Assembly: GCF_013004645.1 (NCBI RefSeq) | Contig: NZ_JABEME010000005.1 | Location: 124,001 to 188,000, forward strand | Reading direction: 5' to 3' | From: Stenotrophomonas africana | GTDB taxonomy: Bacteria > Pseudomonadota > Gammaproteobacteria > Xanthomonadales > Xanthomonadaceae | Length of the DNA: 64,000 nt | Shown: piece after piece, positions 37,001 to 46,657 of the stretch | Position numbering within the stretch: the stretch's first letter is position 1 | Layout: every line of letters begins with the position of its first letter | Notes under the pieces: generated by a model | What the model was told of the DNA's origin: nothing | Database searches by the model: none | What the model saw: the letters and a program-made list of their open reading frames with translations, nothing else | Made by a program: the position numbers and the translations under genes

Positions 37001-37027
37001 AGCAACAGCAACAGCAACAGCAACAGC
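37001..37027. repeat. Hexanucleotide repeat (AGCAAC)4
   Basis: Four perfect AGCAAC units at 37001-37024 plus AGC, in the intergenic space between the LytTR regulator and hemC. It is non-coding; the length may vary between isolates. Confidence 0.85.
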
Positions 37028-37063
37028 GGGTTGGTCGGCTCTGTATTGCTGCGCGGATGGCGC

Positions 37064-37157
37064 AACGGTGTGGACATGCAGGGGACGCCGTGAACCCATC
37101 CATGGGGGCTTGGTCGCCGCATCCATGCGGCTCACACCCCTGCATGTCCACACCGTT
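37064..37157. repeat. Long hairpin element, 21-bp perfect arms
   Basis: AACGGTGTGGACATGCAGGG and its exact inverted copy form 21-base arms at 37064-37084 and 37137-37157, around a 52-base inner segment. The inner part contains smaller palindromic pieces (CCATCCATGG near 37110-37120, and GCATCCATGC near 37129). There is no T tract, so it is not a standard terminator. It resembles mobile intergenic hairpin elements more than a gene. Confidence 0.8.
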
Positions 37158-37222
37158 CCGCCTTCGACAGATTTCAGCGTCGGACAGCAAAGGCATTGGT
37201 GTTATCGGAGGGGTAGAGAAAT

Positions 37223-37246
37223 GTAGAGCCGAGCCACGCTCGGCTC
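37223..37246. repeat. SMAG REP monomer
   Basis: GTAG followed by AGCCGAGC and its inverted copy GCTCGGCT with a short loop. A single GTAG-headed stem-loop in the leader region of hemC. Confidence 0.75.
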
Positions 37247-37390
37247 CGAGCGAAGCGACCCGCTTCTGCTCTTTTCTTTTGATCTTCCGTGGCTGACGCA
37301 CACGGAAACTGTCAGGGGCCGGGCTGTTGCTTGCACGACCACACCAGCCACGAGGGGCTCCGCCGTTGGCCGTATCCGCGCCGAAGGCGC

Positions 37391-37396
37391 GATAAT
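37391..37396 (+). promoter_or_regulatory. Possible -10 box of hemC, leaderless start
   Basis: GATAAT ends 6 bases before the hemC ATG (37403), where no ribosome binding site exists. With transcription starting about 7 bases downstream, the mRNA would begin at or next to the AUG. The -35 (TTGGCC at 37366) is spaced 19 bases away and is weak. Confidence 0.45.
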
Positions 37397-37402
37397 GACC
37401 GG

Positions 37403-38314
37403 ATGGAAACCGTCCGCATCGCCACCCGCAAGAGCCCGCTCGCCCTCTGGCAGAGCGAACACGTCGCCGACCGCCTGCGCCAGGCCCATCCCGGCCTGCA
37501 TGTGGAACTGGTGCCGATGAGCACCCGCGGTGACGAGGTGCTCGACCGTTCGCTGGCCGCCATCGGTGGCAAGGGCCTGTTCCTGAAGGAACTGGAGCTG
37601 GCCATGCTGCGTGGCGAGGCCGACTGCGCCGTGCATTCGCTCAAGGACGTGCCGATGGAACTGGATACACCGTTCGCGTTGCCGGCCATGCTGACCCGCC
37701 ACGATCCCGCCGATGGCTTCGTTTCCAATCTGTACGCCTCGCTGGACGCGCTGCCGATCGGCGCGCGGGTCGGGACCTCGTCGCTGCGTCGCCAGGCCCA
37801 GCTGCGCGCGCTGCGCCCGGACCTGGAGCTGCTGGACCTGCGCGGCAACGTCAACACCCGCCTGGCCAAGCTCGACAACGGCGGCTACGACGCCATCGTG
37901 CTGGCCGTGGCCGGCCTGGAGCGTCTGGGCCTGGGCGGGCGCATCGTCGCGCGCCTGCAGCCGCCGCAGTGGCTGCCGGCCCCGGCGCAGGGCGCGGTGG
38001 CAGTGGAGTGCGATGGCGGCAATGCGCGCCTGATGGCGTTGTTCGCCCCGCTTGATGACACGGCCACGCGTGCCTGCGTGGAAGCCGAGCGGGCGATGAA
38101 CCGTGCGTTGCATGGCAGTTGCCATGTACCGGTTGCGGCCATCGCGCAGTGGCAGGGCGACGACCTGCACCTGCAGGGGCTGGTTGGCAGCGCCAGCGAT
38201 GGCCGTGCGGTGCGTGCCGAGGCGGTGGGCCCGGCCAATGCCCCGGAAGCGCTGGGCCAGCGCGTGGCGAAGCTGCTGCTGGACGATGGCGCCGGCGAAC
38301 TGCTGAACGCCTGA
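37403..38314 (+). CDS. hemC: Hydroxymethylbilane synthase (porphobilinogen deaminase)
   Basis: A 303-residue cytosolic enzyme joining four porphobilinogens into hydroxymethylbilane for heme and siroheme. [20 protein letters not shown] is the family start, [12 protein letters not shown] and [12 protein letters not shown] are conserved active-site segments, and [13 protein letters not shown] with [12 protein letters not shown] follow. Cys in [10 protein letters not shown] (near residue 240) carries the dipyrromethane cofactor. ATG 37403 gives the exact family N-terminus. Position after an AlgZ/AlgR-like pair mirrors Pseudomonas, but 450 bases and several repeats separate them here. Confidence 0.97.
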   Translation: METVRIATRKSPLALWQSEHVADRLRQAHPGLHVELVPMSTRGDEVLDRSLAAIGGKGLFLKELELAMLRGEADCAVHSLKDVPMELDTPFALPAMLTRHDPADGFVSNLYASLDALPIGARVGTSSLRRQAQLRALRPDLELLDLRGNVNTRLAKLDNGGYDAIVLAVAGLERLGLGGRIVARLQPPQWLPAPAQGAVAVECDGGNARLMALFAPLDDTATRACVEAERAMNRALHGSCHVPVAAIAQWQGDDLHLQGLVGSASDGRAVRAEAVGPANAPEALGQRVAKLLLDDGAGELLNA

Positions 38315-38326
38315 GCCCCGATGTCT

Positions 38327-38407
38327 GTAGAGCCGAGCCATGCTCGGCTGCTCTTCGCCGGGAAAATCCCGGGCTTCGCGCTCAAGTCGAGCATGGCTCG
38401 ACTCTAC
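38327..38407. repeat. SMAG REP dimer
   Basis: GTAGAGCCGAGCCATGCTCG opens the element and an inverted unit with TCGAGCATGGCTCGACTCTA closes it, 81 bases in all. The inner spacer contains a CCGGGAAAATCCCGG palindrome. It lies between convergent hemC and the DUF481 gene. Confidence 0.85.
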
Positions 38408-38438
38408 AAAAACGAAACGGGCGCCCTCGGCGCCCGTT
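38406..38438 (-). terminator. Terminator of the DUF481 gene
   Basis: AACGGGCGCC (38416-38425) and GGCGCCCGTT (38429-38438) pair perfectly across 3 bases. On the minus strand the stem is followed by TCGTTTTTGT, 5 bases after the stop codon. Confidence 0.85.
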
Positions 38439-38442
38439 CTGC

Positions 38443-39219
38443 TTATTTGAACTTGTAGACCACGTTCATCGTGGTCAGCGTATCGGTCTTGCGCTTGTCC
38501 TCGGCCACGTCACTGTTGTAACGCGCCTGCCAGCCTGCCTTCAGCGCCAGATGCTCGTTCATGCTCACCGAAACCCCGAAGTCGTTCTGGCCGAAGGTGT
38601 TGTAGGAACCCGATTCGACCAGCAGGGTGTTGACCAGGTCGGTGTTGTCGGTCAGCGAGTACTTCATGTCGAACAGGCCGCGGCCGATCATGCCGGTGCG
38701 GGTGCGGTCGTCCTCGGCGCTGTGGGTGCGGCGCACACCAGGGCCGATCTGTGCGTCGAACGAGAAACGCTCGGTATTCCACAGGCGGGTGCCGTAACCC
38801 AGACCGAACGAGCTCTGGCGGTCGTAGGTGGCGAAGTCATCGCGCTCGGTACGCACCGTGGCCGTCAGCTGGCGGTGCTCGCCCAGCTGCAGCGCGCTGC
38901 CGGCACTGCCGGTGTAGCGGTTGGCGGTGGTGTTGTTGCGGCGGCTGGTGGAGCCGTCGTCGCGGGTCTCGATCACCTTGGAGCTGGAACGCAGGCCGGC
39001 CAGGTCCATGCTGTGCACCCAGTCGCCATCGGTGTAGCGCAGGCGCAGGCGGCCGTTGAAGCTCTCGGTGCTGCTGTTGCCGCGTGCCGAAGCGAAGCCG
39101 AGCTCGCCGCCACTGCCGCTCCACGGCGAGGACATCGCCGCCAGTTCGGAGGCATCCTGCGCATACGCAAGCGGTGCGCACAGCAGCAGGGGGATCAGCA
39201 GGGACACGCGCAGGGACAT
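38443..39219 (-). CDS. DUF481 family outer-membrane protein (YdiY-like)
   Basis: A 258-residue protein with a 20-residue signal peptide (LLIPLLLCAPLAYAQ). The mature part (GELGFASARGNSSTESFNGR, FDMKYSLTDNTDLVNTLLVE) shows alternating beta strands and ends NVVYKFK-like, as in the salt/acid-induced YdiY/DUF481 barrels. Predicted outer-membrane location; function unknown. The terminator lies directly after the stop. Confidence 0.85.
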   Translation of the reverse strand: MSLRVSLLIPLLLCAPLAYAQDASELAAMSSPWSGSGGELGFASARGNSSTESFNGRLRLRYTDGDWVHSMDLAGLRSSSKVIETRDDGSTSRRNNTTANRYTGSAGSALQLGEHRQLTATVRTERDDFATYDRQSSFGLGYGTRLWNTERFSFDAQIGPGVRRTHSAEDDRTRTGMIGRGLFDMKYSLTDNTDLVNTLLVESGSYNTFGQNDFGVSVSMNEHLALKAGWQARYNSDVAEDKRKTDTLTTMNVVYKFK

Positions 39220-39325
39220 CGGGGCTTCTCCGAAGCGGTTGACAGCCGGTGATGATACTGGAAGCGTGATGGCGGTCCGAATCGATCCAATGCGCGCTTC
39301 AGCGAACGTTGCCGCGATCGCCTAT

Positions 39326-39928
39326 TCAGGGCAGATCGACGCGCAATGCCGGGTCGTTGAAGCGCGAATAGCGCAGGCGCAGCTGGAAGCTGCGGCCATT
39401 GCTGCTGCCGCTGCGCACGATCTGCCGTGGCAGGCCCTGGGCATCCACCCAGTATTCCAGGCGTTCGCCGGGCTGGGCGCCACGCAGCCGGTAGTGACGG
39501 GTTTCGACGCCATCCAGCGACTGGCTTCCCAGGTCTTCGGCCTGCAGGTCGGCGGGCAGGGCATCGGCCGGCAGCGGATTGCGCCACTGCTCCAGCAGGC
39601 CCGGCGGGGTTGGCACCTGGCGGACCGCACCCTCGGCCTGCAGGAACATGGTGTCGCCGATGATGGTCTGCGGCCCGGCCGGGGTCTGCACCCGGAAACG
39701 GTCGGGGGCGACGAAGTCCATGGCGCTGCGCACCGGCTGCGGCGCACCCAACACCTCCAGTTCGGCGTGGAAGCTGCGCAGGGCCGAGAAGCGCTGGCTG
39801 GCGCCCAGCACTGCCTGCGCCGGCTCCGCAGCCGGCACGGGCGCTTCGGTGCTGGCCGGCGCGGGCGCGCGATCACAGGCGGCCAGCAGCAGGCAGGCCA
39901 GCAGGGACAGGGCAGGCAACCGGCGCAT
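39326..39928 (-). CDS. Predicted outer-membrane lipoprotein
   Basis: A 200-residue protein. The signal peptide ends in lipobox LLAAC (Cys18), so it is lipidated. A Pro/Ala linker precedes a LolA/LolB-like beta-rich fold: SFHAELEVLGAPQ, DFVAPDRFRVQTPAGPQTII and RHYRLRGAQPGERLEYWVDA resemble lipoprotein-carrier-type half-barrels. No partner gene is present. The ATG at 39928 lies just before the lipobox signal; longer frames are shadows of the divergent regulator. Confidence 0.8.
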   Translation of the reverse strand: MRRLPALSLLACLLLAACDRAPAPASTEAPVPAAEPAQAVLGASQRFSALRSFHAELEVLGAPQPVRSAMDFVAPDRFRVQTPAGPQTIIGDTMFLQAEGAVRQVPTPPGLLEQWRNPLPADALPADLQAEDLGSQSLDGVETRHYRLRGAQPGERLEYWVDAQGLPRQIVRSGSSNGRSFQLRLRYSRFNDPALRVDLP

Positions 39929-40009
39929 CGGGTGTTCCAGAGGGGTGGGGGCGACCACGATAGCCCAAACGTCCCACACAAGACCCGCGACTCGGACATA
40001 ATCGGGGGT

Positions 40010-40981
40010 ATGGACCGATACGAACGCATCACCGCCCTGCATCGTCTGCTCAAGTCCGCACGCTATCCGGTGACGGTGGCGACCCTGCAGGACAAGCTCG
40101 GTTGTTCCCGTGCCACCGTCTACCGCGACCTGGCCTTCCTGCGCGATGCGCTGATGGCACCGATCGAAGGCGACGGCGAGGCGGGCTTCCGCTACCAGGC
40201 CGACGAGAGCGACCGCTTCGAGCTGCCCGGCCTGTGGCTGAGCTCGGAGGAACTGCATGCCCTGCTGGCCTCGCAGCATCTGCTGGCGCGGACCGGCGGC
40301 GGTGTGCTGTCCTCGGTGCTGGCACCGCTGCAGCAGCGCATCGAGAGCCTGCTGGCCGCCCAGGCCGGCGTCTCCAGCTGGCCGGTGGACCGTGTGCGGG
40401 TGATTCCGCACCGCGGTCGCAAGTTCGATGAAGGCAGCTTCCGCAGCGTGGCTTCAGCCGTGCTGGAGCGCCGCCAGCTGGCGTTCGAGTACCGCGCCCG
40501 TTCCACCGACGAGCCGACCAAGCGCACCGTTTCGCCGCAGCGCCTGACCCACTATCGCGACAACTGGTACCTGGATGCCTGGGACCATGACCGCGAGGCG
40601 CTGCGCAGCTTTGCCGTGGATCGCATCCACAAGGCGCGGGTGATCGACAGCACCGCCCGCGATGTGGCCGACAGCGAGCTGGACGAGCAGCTGGGGGCCA
40701 GCTACGGCATCTTCTCCGGCGCGCCGAAGGGCTGGGCGACCATTCTGTTCAGCGCCAAGGCCGCGCGCTGGGTGGCCGACGAGCACTGGCATTCCAAGCA
40801 GCAGGGCCGCTTCCTGGCCGATGGCCGCTATGAACTGAAGGTGCCGTACAGCGTCTCGCGCGAGCTGCTGATGGACGTGCTGCACTACGGCTCGGATGCC
40901 GAGATCGTCGAGCCGGTGGTGCTGCGCGAGCAGGCCAAGGCGCTGCTTGAGCTCGCCCTGAGCAATTACGACAACTCCTGA
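40010..40981 (+). CDS. WYL domain transcriptional regulator (YafY family)
   Basis: A 323-residue regulator. The N-terminal HTH_11 (ALHRLLKSARYPVTVATLQD, KLGCSRATVYRDLAFL) is followed by a WYL domain at ~140-230 (LAFEYRARSTDEPTKRTVSP, HYRDNWYLDAWDH) and a C-terminal WCX region. ATG 40010 follows GGGGGT almost directly, and CATAAT (39997-40002) ends 7 bases upstream, so the transcript may be leaderless. WYL proteins sense ligands or nucleic acids. Its target is unknown; the metQ-like gene 26 bases downstream is a candidate. Confidence 0.88.
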   Translation: MDRYERITALHRLLKSARYPVTVATLQDKLGCSRATVYRDLAFLRDALMAPIEGDGEAGFRYQADESDRFELPGLWLSSEELHALLASQHLLARTGGGVLSSVLAPLQQRIESLLAAQAGVSSWPVDRVRVIPHRGRKFDEGSFRSVASAVLERRQLAFEYRARSTDEPTKRTVSPQRLTHYRDNWYLDAWDHDREALRSFAVDRIHKARVIDSTARDVADSELDEQLGASYGIFSGAPKGWATILFSAKAARWVADEHWHSKQQGRFLADGRYELKVPYSVSRELLMDVLHYGSDAEIVEPVVLREQAKALLELALSNYDNS

Positions 40982-41007
40982 CCTCCCCCCCGAGAAGCCT
41001 TCCGCCC

Positions 41008-41802
41008 ATGAAGAAGACCCTGTTGCTGCCCCTGCTTGCCGCTGCGCTGGCCCTGACTGCCTGCGGCAAGTCCGGCGAACCCTCGCAGAAGCTGGTGGTG
41101 GCCGCCACGGCCGTGCCGCATGCCGAGATCCTTGAAGTGGTCAAGCCGATCCTCAAGCAGGAAGGCGTGGACCTGGACGTGCGCGTGTTCAACGACTACG
41201 TGCAGCCCAACGATCAGCTGGTGCAGAAGCAGGTGGACGCCAACTACTTCCAGACCGAGCCGTACCTGGACGCCTACAACCGCGATCGCAAGACCGATCT
41301 GGTGAAGGTGATCGGTGTGCATATCGAACCGTTCGGTGCGTACTCGCGCAAGATCAAGTCGCTGGCCGAGCTGCGCGAAGGGGCCGACGTGGTGATCCCG
41401 AACGATCCGAGCAACAACAGCCGCGCGCTGATCCTGCTGCACAAGGCCGGCGTGATCGAGCTGAAGGATCCGACCAACGCGCTGTCGACCCTGCGTGACA
41501 TCACCGCCAATGCGAAGAACCTGAAGTTCCGCGAGCTGGACTCGGCGATGCTGCCGCGCGTGCTGGACCAGGTCGACCTGGCCCTGATCAACACCAACTA
41601 CGCGCTGGACGCCGGCCTCAACCCGACCAAGGATGCCTTGGCGATCGAGAGCAAGGACTCGCCGTATGTGAACTTCCTGGTCGCACGCCCGGACAACAAG
41701 GACGACGCCCGCGTGCAGAAGCTGGCCAAGGCGCTGACCAGCCCGCAGGTGAAGGCCTTCATCGAGACCAAGTACAAGGGCGCGGTGCTGCCGGCGTTCT
41801 GA
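41008..41802 (+). CDS. metQ: MetQ/NlpA family substrate-binding lipoprotein
   Basis: A 264-residue lipoprotein. Lipobox LALTAC with Cys19. The NlpA/MetQ family is shown by VAATAVPHAEILEVVKPILK, GVDLDVRVFNDYVQPNDQLV, DANYFQTEPYLDAYN and DLALINTNYALDAGLNPTKD. It should bind methionine at the outer face of the inner membrane for a MetNI ABC transporter. metN and metI are not adjacent; the next gene, glpK, is on the other strand. The ribosome site before the ATG is weak. Confidence 0.9.
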   Translation: MKKTLLLPLLAAALALTACGKSGEPSQKLVVAATAVPHAEILEVVKPILKQEGVDLDVRVFNDYVQPNDQLVQKQVDANYFQTEPYLDAYNRDRKTDLVKVIGVHIEPFGAYSRKIKSLAELREGADVVIPNDPSNNSRALILLHKAGVIELKDPTNALSTLRDITANAKNLKFRELDSAMLPRVLDQVDLALINTNYALDAGLNPTKDALAIESKDSPYVNFLVARPDNKDDARVQKLAKALTSPQVKAFIETKYKGAVLPAF

Positions 41803-41821
41803 CGCCAGCGCCCATTCCCCT

Positions 41822-41896
41822 GTAGAGCCGAGCCTATGCTCGGCTCTGCTTTTTGCGGTATCCCGCCAGCGGCAGCCGAGCATGGCTCGGCTCTAC
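41822..41896. repeat. SMAG REP dimer
   Basis: GTAGAGCCGAGCCTATGCTC at 41822 and the inverted GAGCATGGCTCGGCTCTAC ending at 41896 form a head-to-head dimer between convergent metQ and glpK. Confidence 0.85.
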
Positions 41897-41937
41897 AGTG
41901 TCACTCCACGTGCTGCAGCCGGGCGGGCATTGAAGTT

Positions 41938-43516
<1,579 letters not shown>

Positions 43517-43520
<4 letters not shown>

Positions 43521-44995
43521 CGTCTATCCATCCACGCCTGCAGCCGGGCCACCTGCGCAGCATCCAGCCGCAACCCCAGTTTGCTCCGCCGCCACAGCAC
43601 GTCCCCGGCGTCCCAGGCCCATTCGTGGTCGCGCAGGAAAGCCACTTCGCGCGCATGCAGGCCGCCGCCAAAGTCCTCGCCAAGATCGCTCAGACCCTGC
43701 AGGCCATGCAGCAGCTCCGCACTACGGCTGCCGTAGGCGCCCGCCCAGCGTCGTGCCATATCCGCAGGGAGCCACGGTGCCAGTGCTCGCAGGCGAGCGC
43801 ATGCCTGTGCAGCGTCACCCCAGTCGCTGCCAGGCAGGGGGTGTCCGCGTGCTGTCCAGGCCGGGCCCATCTGCGGCAGGGCCGGTCGCAGCAGGTCCAG
43901 CGCTTCCTCGGCCAGCACGCGGTAGGTGGTCAGCTTGCCGCCCAGCACATGCAGCGCCGGCGCCGGATCGGACTGCAGCTGAAGGCGGTAGTCGCGGCTC
44001 AGCTTCGCCGCACGTGGGTCCGGGTCGGCCAGTAGGGGACGTACACCGGCGAACTGCCAGACCACGTCCTGCGGAGTGATCGGCTCGCGCAGATAGCGGT
44101 TGGCGGATGCGCACAGGTAGCTCACCTCGGAAGGCAGTACGCTGCAGCGCGCCGGGTCACCGCGGTAGTCGGTGTCGGTGGTGCCGACCAGCAGGTGATC
44201 GTGGGCGAACGGGAGCAGGAACACCACGCGGCCATCGGGCTGCTGCAGCAGGCAGGCACTGTCATCGGGCCAGGAACGGCGCAGCACGATGTGGCTGCCC
44301 TGCACCAGCCGCAGCGCGGGGCCGCCGCTGCGTGCCTCCATCTGCTCCAGCAGGCCGCCGGCCCATGGGCCCGCCGCATTGGCGATGGCGCGCGCGGTCA
44401 CATGCCGCTGGCCGTCGGTGGAATCCAGCACGGCCTGCCAACGGCCCTGCACAGAGCGCAGTTCGATGCAGCGGCTGCGCACGTGGATCTGCGCGCCGCG
44501 CTGCGCGGCGTCCAATGCGTTGAGCACTACCAGGCGCGCATCATCGACCTGCGCATCGGCGTAGCTGAAGGCCTGCCGCAGATCCGGGGCGAGCCAGGGG
44601 CCGAGCGGATCACGCTGAAGGTCCAGAGCGCGCGATGCGGGAAACGCCGGGCTGCGCTGGCCCAGGTGGTCGTACAGCCACAGTCCCACGCGCAGCATCC
44701 AGCGCGGGCGCAGGTGCGGTTCCCACGGCAGTACGAAGCGCAATGGATGGACCAGATGGGGCGCCTGCCGGCGGACCACCTCGCGTTCGCCCAGCGCCTT
44801 GCGCACCAGGCCCAGCTCGCCCTGTTCCAGGTAGCGCAGGCCGCCGTGGATCAGTTTGCTGCTCGCACTGGAGGTGTGCGCGGCCAGATCGTGCTGCTCG
44901 CACAGCAGCACGCGCAGCCCGCGGCCGCTGGCGTCACGGGCGATGCCAGCGCCGTTGATGCCGCCCCCGATCACCAGCAGGTCGACGTCGTACAT
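43517..44995 (-). CDS. glpD: Aerobic glycerol-3-phosphate dehydrogenase
   Basis: A 492-residue membrane-associated FAD enzyme oxidising glycerol-3-phosphate to DHAP with electrons passed to quinone. The FAD-binding motif is LVIGGGINGAGIARDASGRG; SSKLIHGGLRYLEQGELGLV is the family signature, with GTTDTDYRGD and [20 protein letters not shown]. Length is near E. coli GlpD (501). ATG 44995 gives the family start; the longer frame is non-coding. The TAG stop lies inside a SMAG repeat. It is probably co-transcribed with downstream glpK. Confidence 0.96.
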
Positions 44996-45019
44996 CGTGC
45001 CTCCGCATCCTGTGTGTGC

Positions 45020-45075
45020 GTAGAGTCGACTGACAGTCGACTGCTCTTGCAAAAGTCGAGCAAGCTCGACTCTAC
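45020..45075. repeat. SMAG REP heterodimer
   Basis: The left unit GTAGAGTCGACTGACAGTCG and right unit GTCGAGCAAGCTCGACTCTA have different stem-loops though both carry the GTAG head, so the dimer is made of two subtypes. It lies between glpD and the ompW terminator. Confidence 0.8.
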
Positions 45076-45088
45076 AGAACGCGGGTGA

Positions 45089-45121
45089 CGGAAACGACGA
45101 CGGGCCCCGAAGGGCCCGTCG
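45089..45121 (-). terminator. Terminator of ompW
   Basis: CGACGGGCCC (45098-45107) and GGGCCCGTCG (45112-45121) pair perfectly with a CGAA loop. On the minus strand TCGTTTCC follows, about 30 bases after the ompW stop. Confidence 0.8.
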
Positions 45122-45152
45122 CGTTACATCAGTGAAGCAGGTGCAGCCTGGA

Positions 45153-45788
45153 TCAGAAGCGGGCGCCGATGCCGAAGCCGACGGTCCACGGATCCATCTT
45201 GGCTTCGCCGATCTTCTCGCCGCCGACCTTGATGTCCGGGCGGGCGCGCATGTAGCGGGCGTCGGCACGGGCGAACCAGGTGGAGTTGATGTTCATGTCG
45301 ACGCCGACGGTGCCGATAACGCCCTTGGCATCCTTGAAGCGGATGTCGGTGTCAGCGCCGTTGCCCAGCTTCTCGTTGCTGAAGGTCGACTGGTAGTAGC
45401 CCACGCCCACGAACGGACGGAACACGTTGTCGGCCTGGCCGAAGTGGTACTGGCCGCTCAGGGCGACCGGCTGCTGCTCGACCGAGCCAACGCGGGCGTT
45501 GTTCGGGCCCTTGAAGGTGTTGTCGAACTTGTCGGCAGCGCCCCACAGTTCAACGGCCCAGTTGTCGTTGATGTAGTAGCTGAAGCTGACGGTCGGCGCC
45601 GGGCCGCCATCGGTCTTCTTCACGCCGGTGATCGGGTCGTTCTTCGGTTCCAGCAGCGAGATGCCGCCAACAACGGCAAAATGCTTGCCCGAAGCGGTGT
45701 CGGTGCTGCTGCTGTCCTGGGCGAAAGCGGCCGGCGCGAAGGCGGCGGAGGTCAGCAGGGCGAGACTCAGGATACGGATGGAGCGCAT
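45153..45788 (-). CDS. ompW: OmpW family outer-membrane protein
   Basis: A 211-residue eight-stranded barrel. Signal peptide MRSIRILSLALLTSAAFAP to AFA near residue 23. The mature protein contains APTVSFSYYINDNWAVELWG and FRPFVGVGYYQSTFSNEKLG, the OmpW core, and ends GFGIGARF with terminal Phe. AGGAGA lies 8 bases before the ATG. OmpW forms a narrow hydrophobic channel for small molecules; in other proteobacteria it responds to oxygen or stress. Monocistronic, followed by its own terminator. Confidence 0.95.
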   Translation of the reverse strand: MRSIRILSLALLTSAAFAPAAFAQDSSSTDTASGKHFAVVGGISLLEPKNDPITGVKKTDGGPAPTVSFSYYINDNWAVELWGAADKFDNTFKGPNNARVGSVEQQPVALSGQYHFGQADNVFRPFVGVGYYQSTFSNEKLGNGADTDIRFKDAKGVIGTVGVDMNINSTWFARADARYMRARPDIKVGGEKIGEAKMDPWTVGFGIGARF

Positions 45789-45974
45789 GGGGGTATCTCC
45801 TAATGTTTCTTGTTTTGGGCCCCCGGTTGCGGGGCGAGCACACCGTAGTCGCCCCAACATGAATCGAATCCGACGCGCGTTAAAAAATAGTTGTCCTTGT
45901 TCAGCGATCAGCGCGAAAAGCCTGTATTGATGGGGTTTCCGGTCATCGGCGGCATTCATTCAGTTGGAGAAGAT

Positions 45975-46490
45975 GTGAGCGCGGCAACGATGTGCATTGG
46001 CCTGCAAGCGCAGGTGAACGTGGATTGCAGGGTGCTGCTGCTGGGCTCGATGCCCGGCGTGGCGTCGCTGCAGGAGCAGCGTTACTACGCGCATCCGCGC
46101 AATCGTTTCTGGCCGCTGCTGGCGGATATCTGCGGATTCGACGCGGGTCTGCCCCATGCGCAGCGACTGCAGGCACTACAGGCGGCAGGTGTTGGCCTGT
46201 GGGACGTGATCGGCCGGTGCGAGCGGCGCGGCAGCCTCGATGCGGATATCGTGCGCGGCACGGAAGTGCCCAATGCGCTGCCGGCATTGATCGCTTCGCT
46301 TCCTGAGCTGGAGCTGATCGGCTGCAACGGCGCCGCATCGCTGAAGGCATTCCAGCGTTGGGTGCTGCCCTGCCTGGAGGCCCCGCCAAGGCTGCTGGCA
46401 CTGCCGTCCACCAGCCCGGCCAATGCGGCCTGGTCGCTGCCACGGCTGCGCCAGGCCTGGCAGCCGGTAGCCGACGTACTGGCGACATGA
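45975..46490 (+). CDS. DNA-deoxyinosine (hypoxanthine) glycosylase, UDG superfamily
   Basis: About 171 residues. RVLLLGSMPGVASLQEQRYY with AHPRNRFWPLL is the hypoxanthine-DNA glycosylase (UDG family 6-like) catalytic block, and LLALPSTSPANAAW is the DNA-intercalation motif near the C-terminus. This family excises deaminated bases in base-excision repair. GTG at 45975 has GGAG 5-6 bases upstream; longer in-frame starts (ATG at 45891 and 45930) lack a good site. Assignment against other mug/TDG relatives is probable, not certain. Confidence 0.8.
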   Translation: MSAATMCIGLQAQVNVDCRVLLLGSMPGVASLQEQRYYAHPRNRFWPLLADICGFDAGLPHAQRLQALQAAGVGLWDVIGRCERRGSLDADIVRGTEVPNALPALIASLPELELIGCNGAASLKAFQRWVLPCLEAPPRLLALPSTSPANAAWSLPRLRQAWQPVADVLAT

Positions 46491-46657
46491 AGCGGACATC
46501 GTCCGGACAATACGCTACCGACTGGATGCAGCCACAACCCATGGACAACAGCGTGTCCCGGCTGCGTGCGTACTGAAAACACCTGTAACGGTTGGCGCTG
46601 GCCCCCGCTGGCCGCACAATAGACGTTTCCCTACACCAGATTGCCGGAGTTATCCCC

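Noticed and set aside
37001..37027. AGCAAC repeat as phase-variable coding repeat.
   Set aside because: It is outside any credible gene; the hexamer would not shift a frame, and the minus-strand Val/Ala or Leu-rich frames over it are artefacts.
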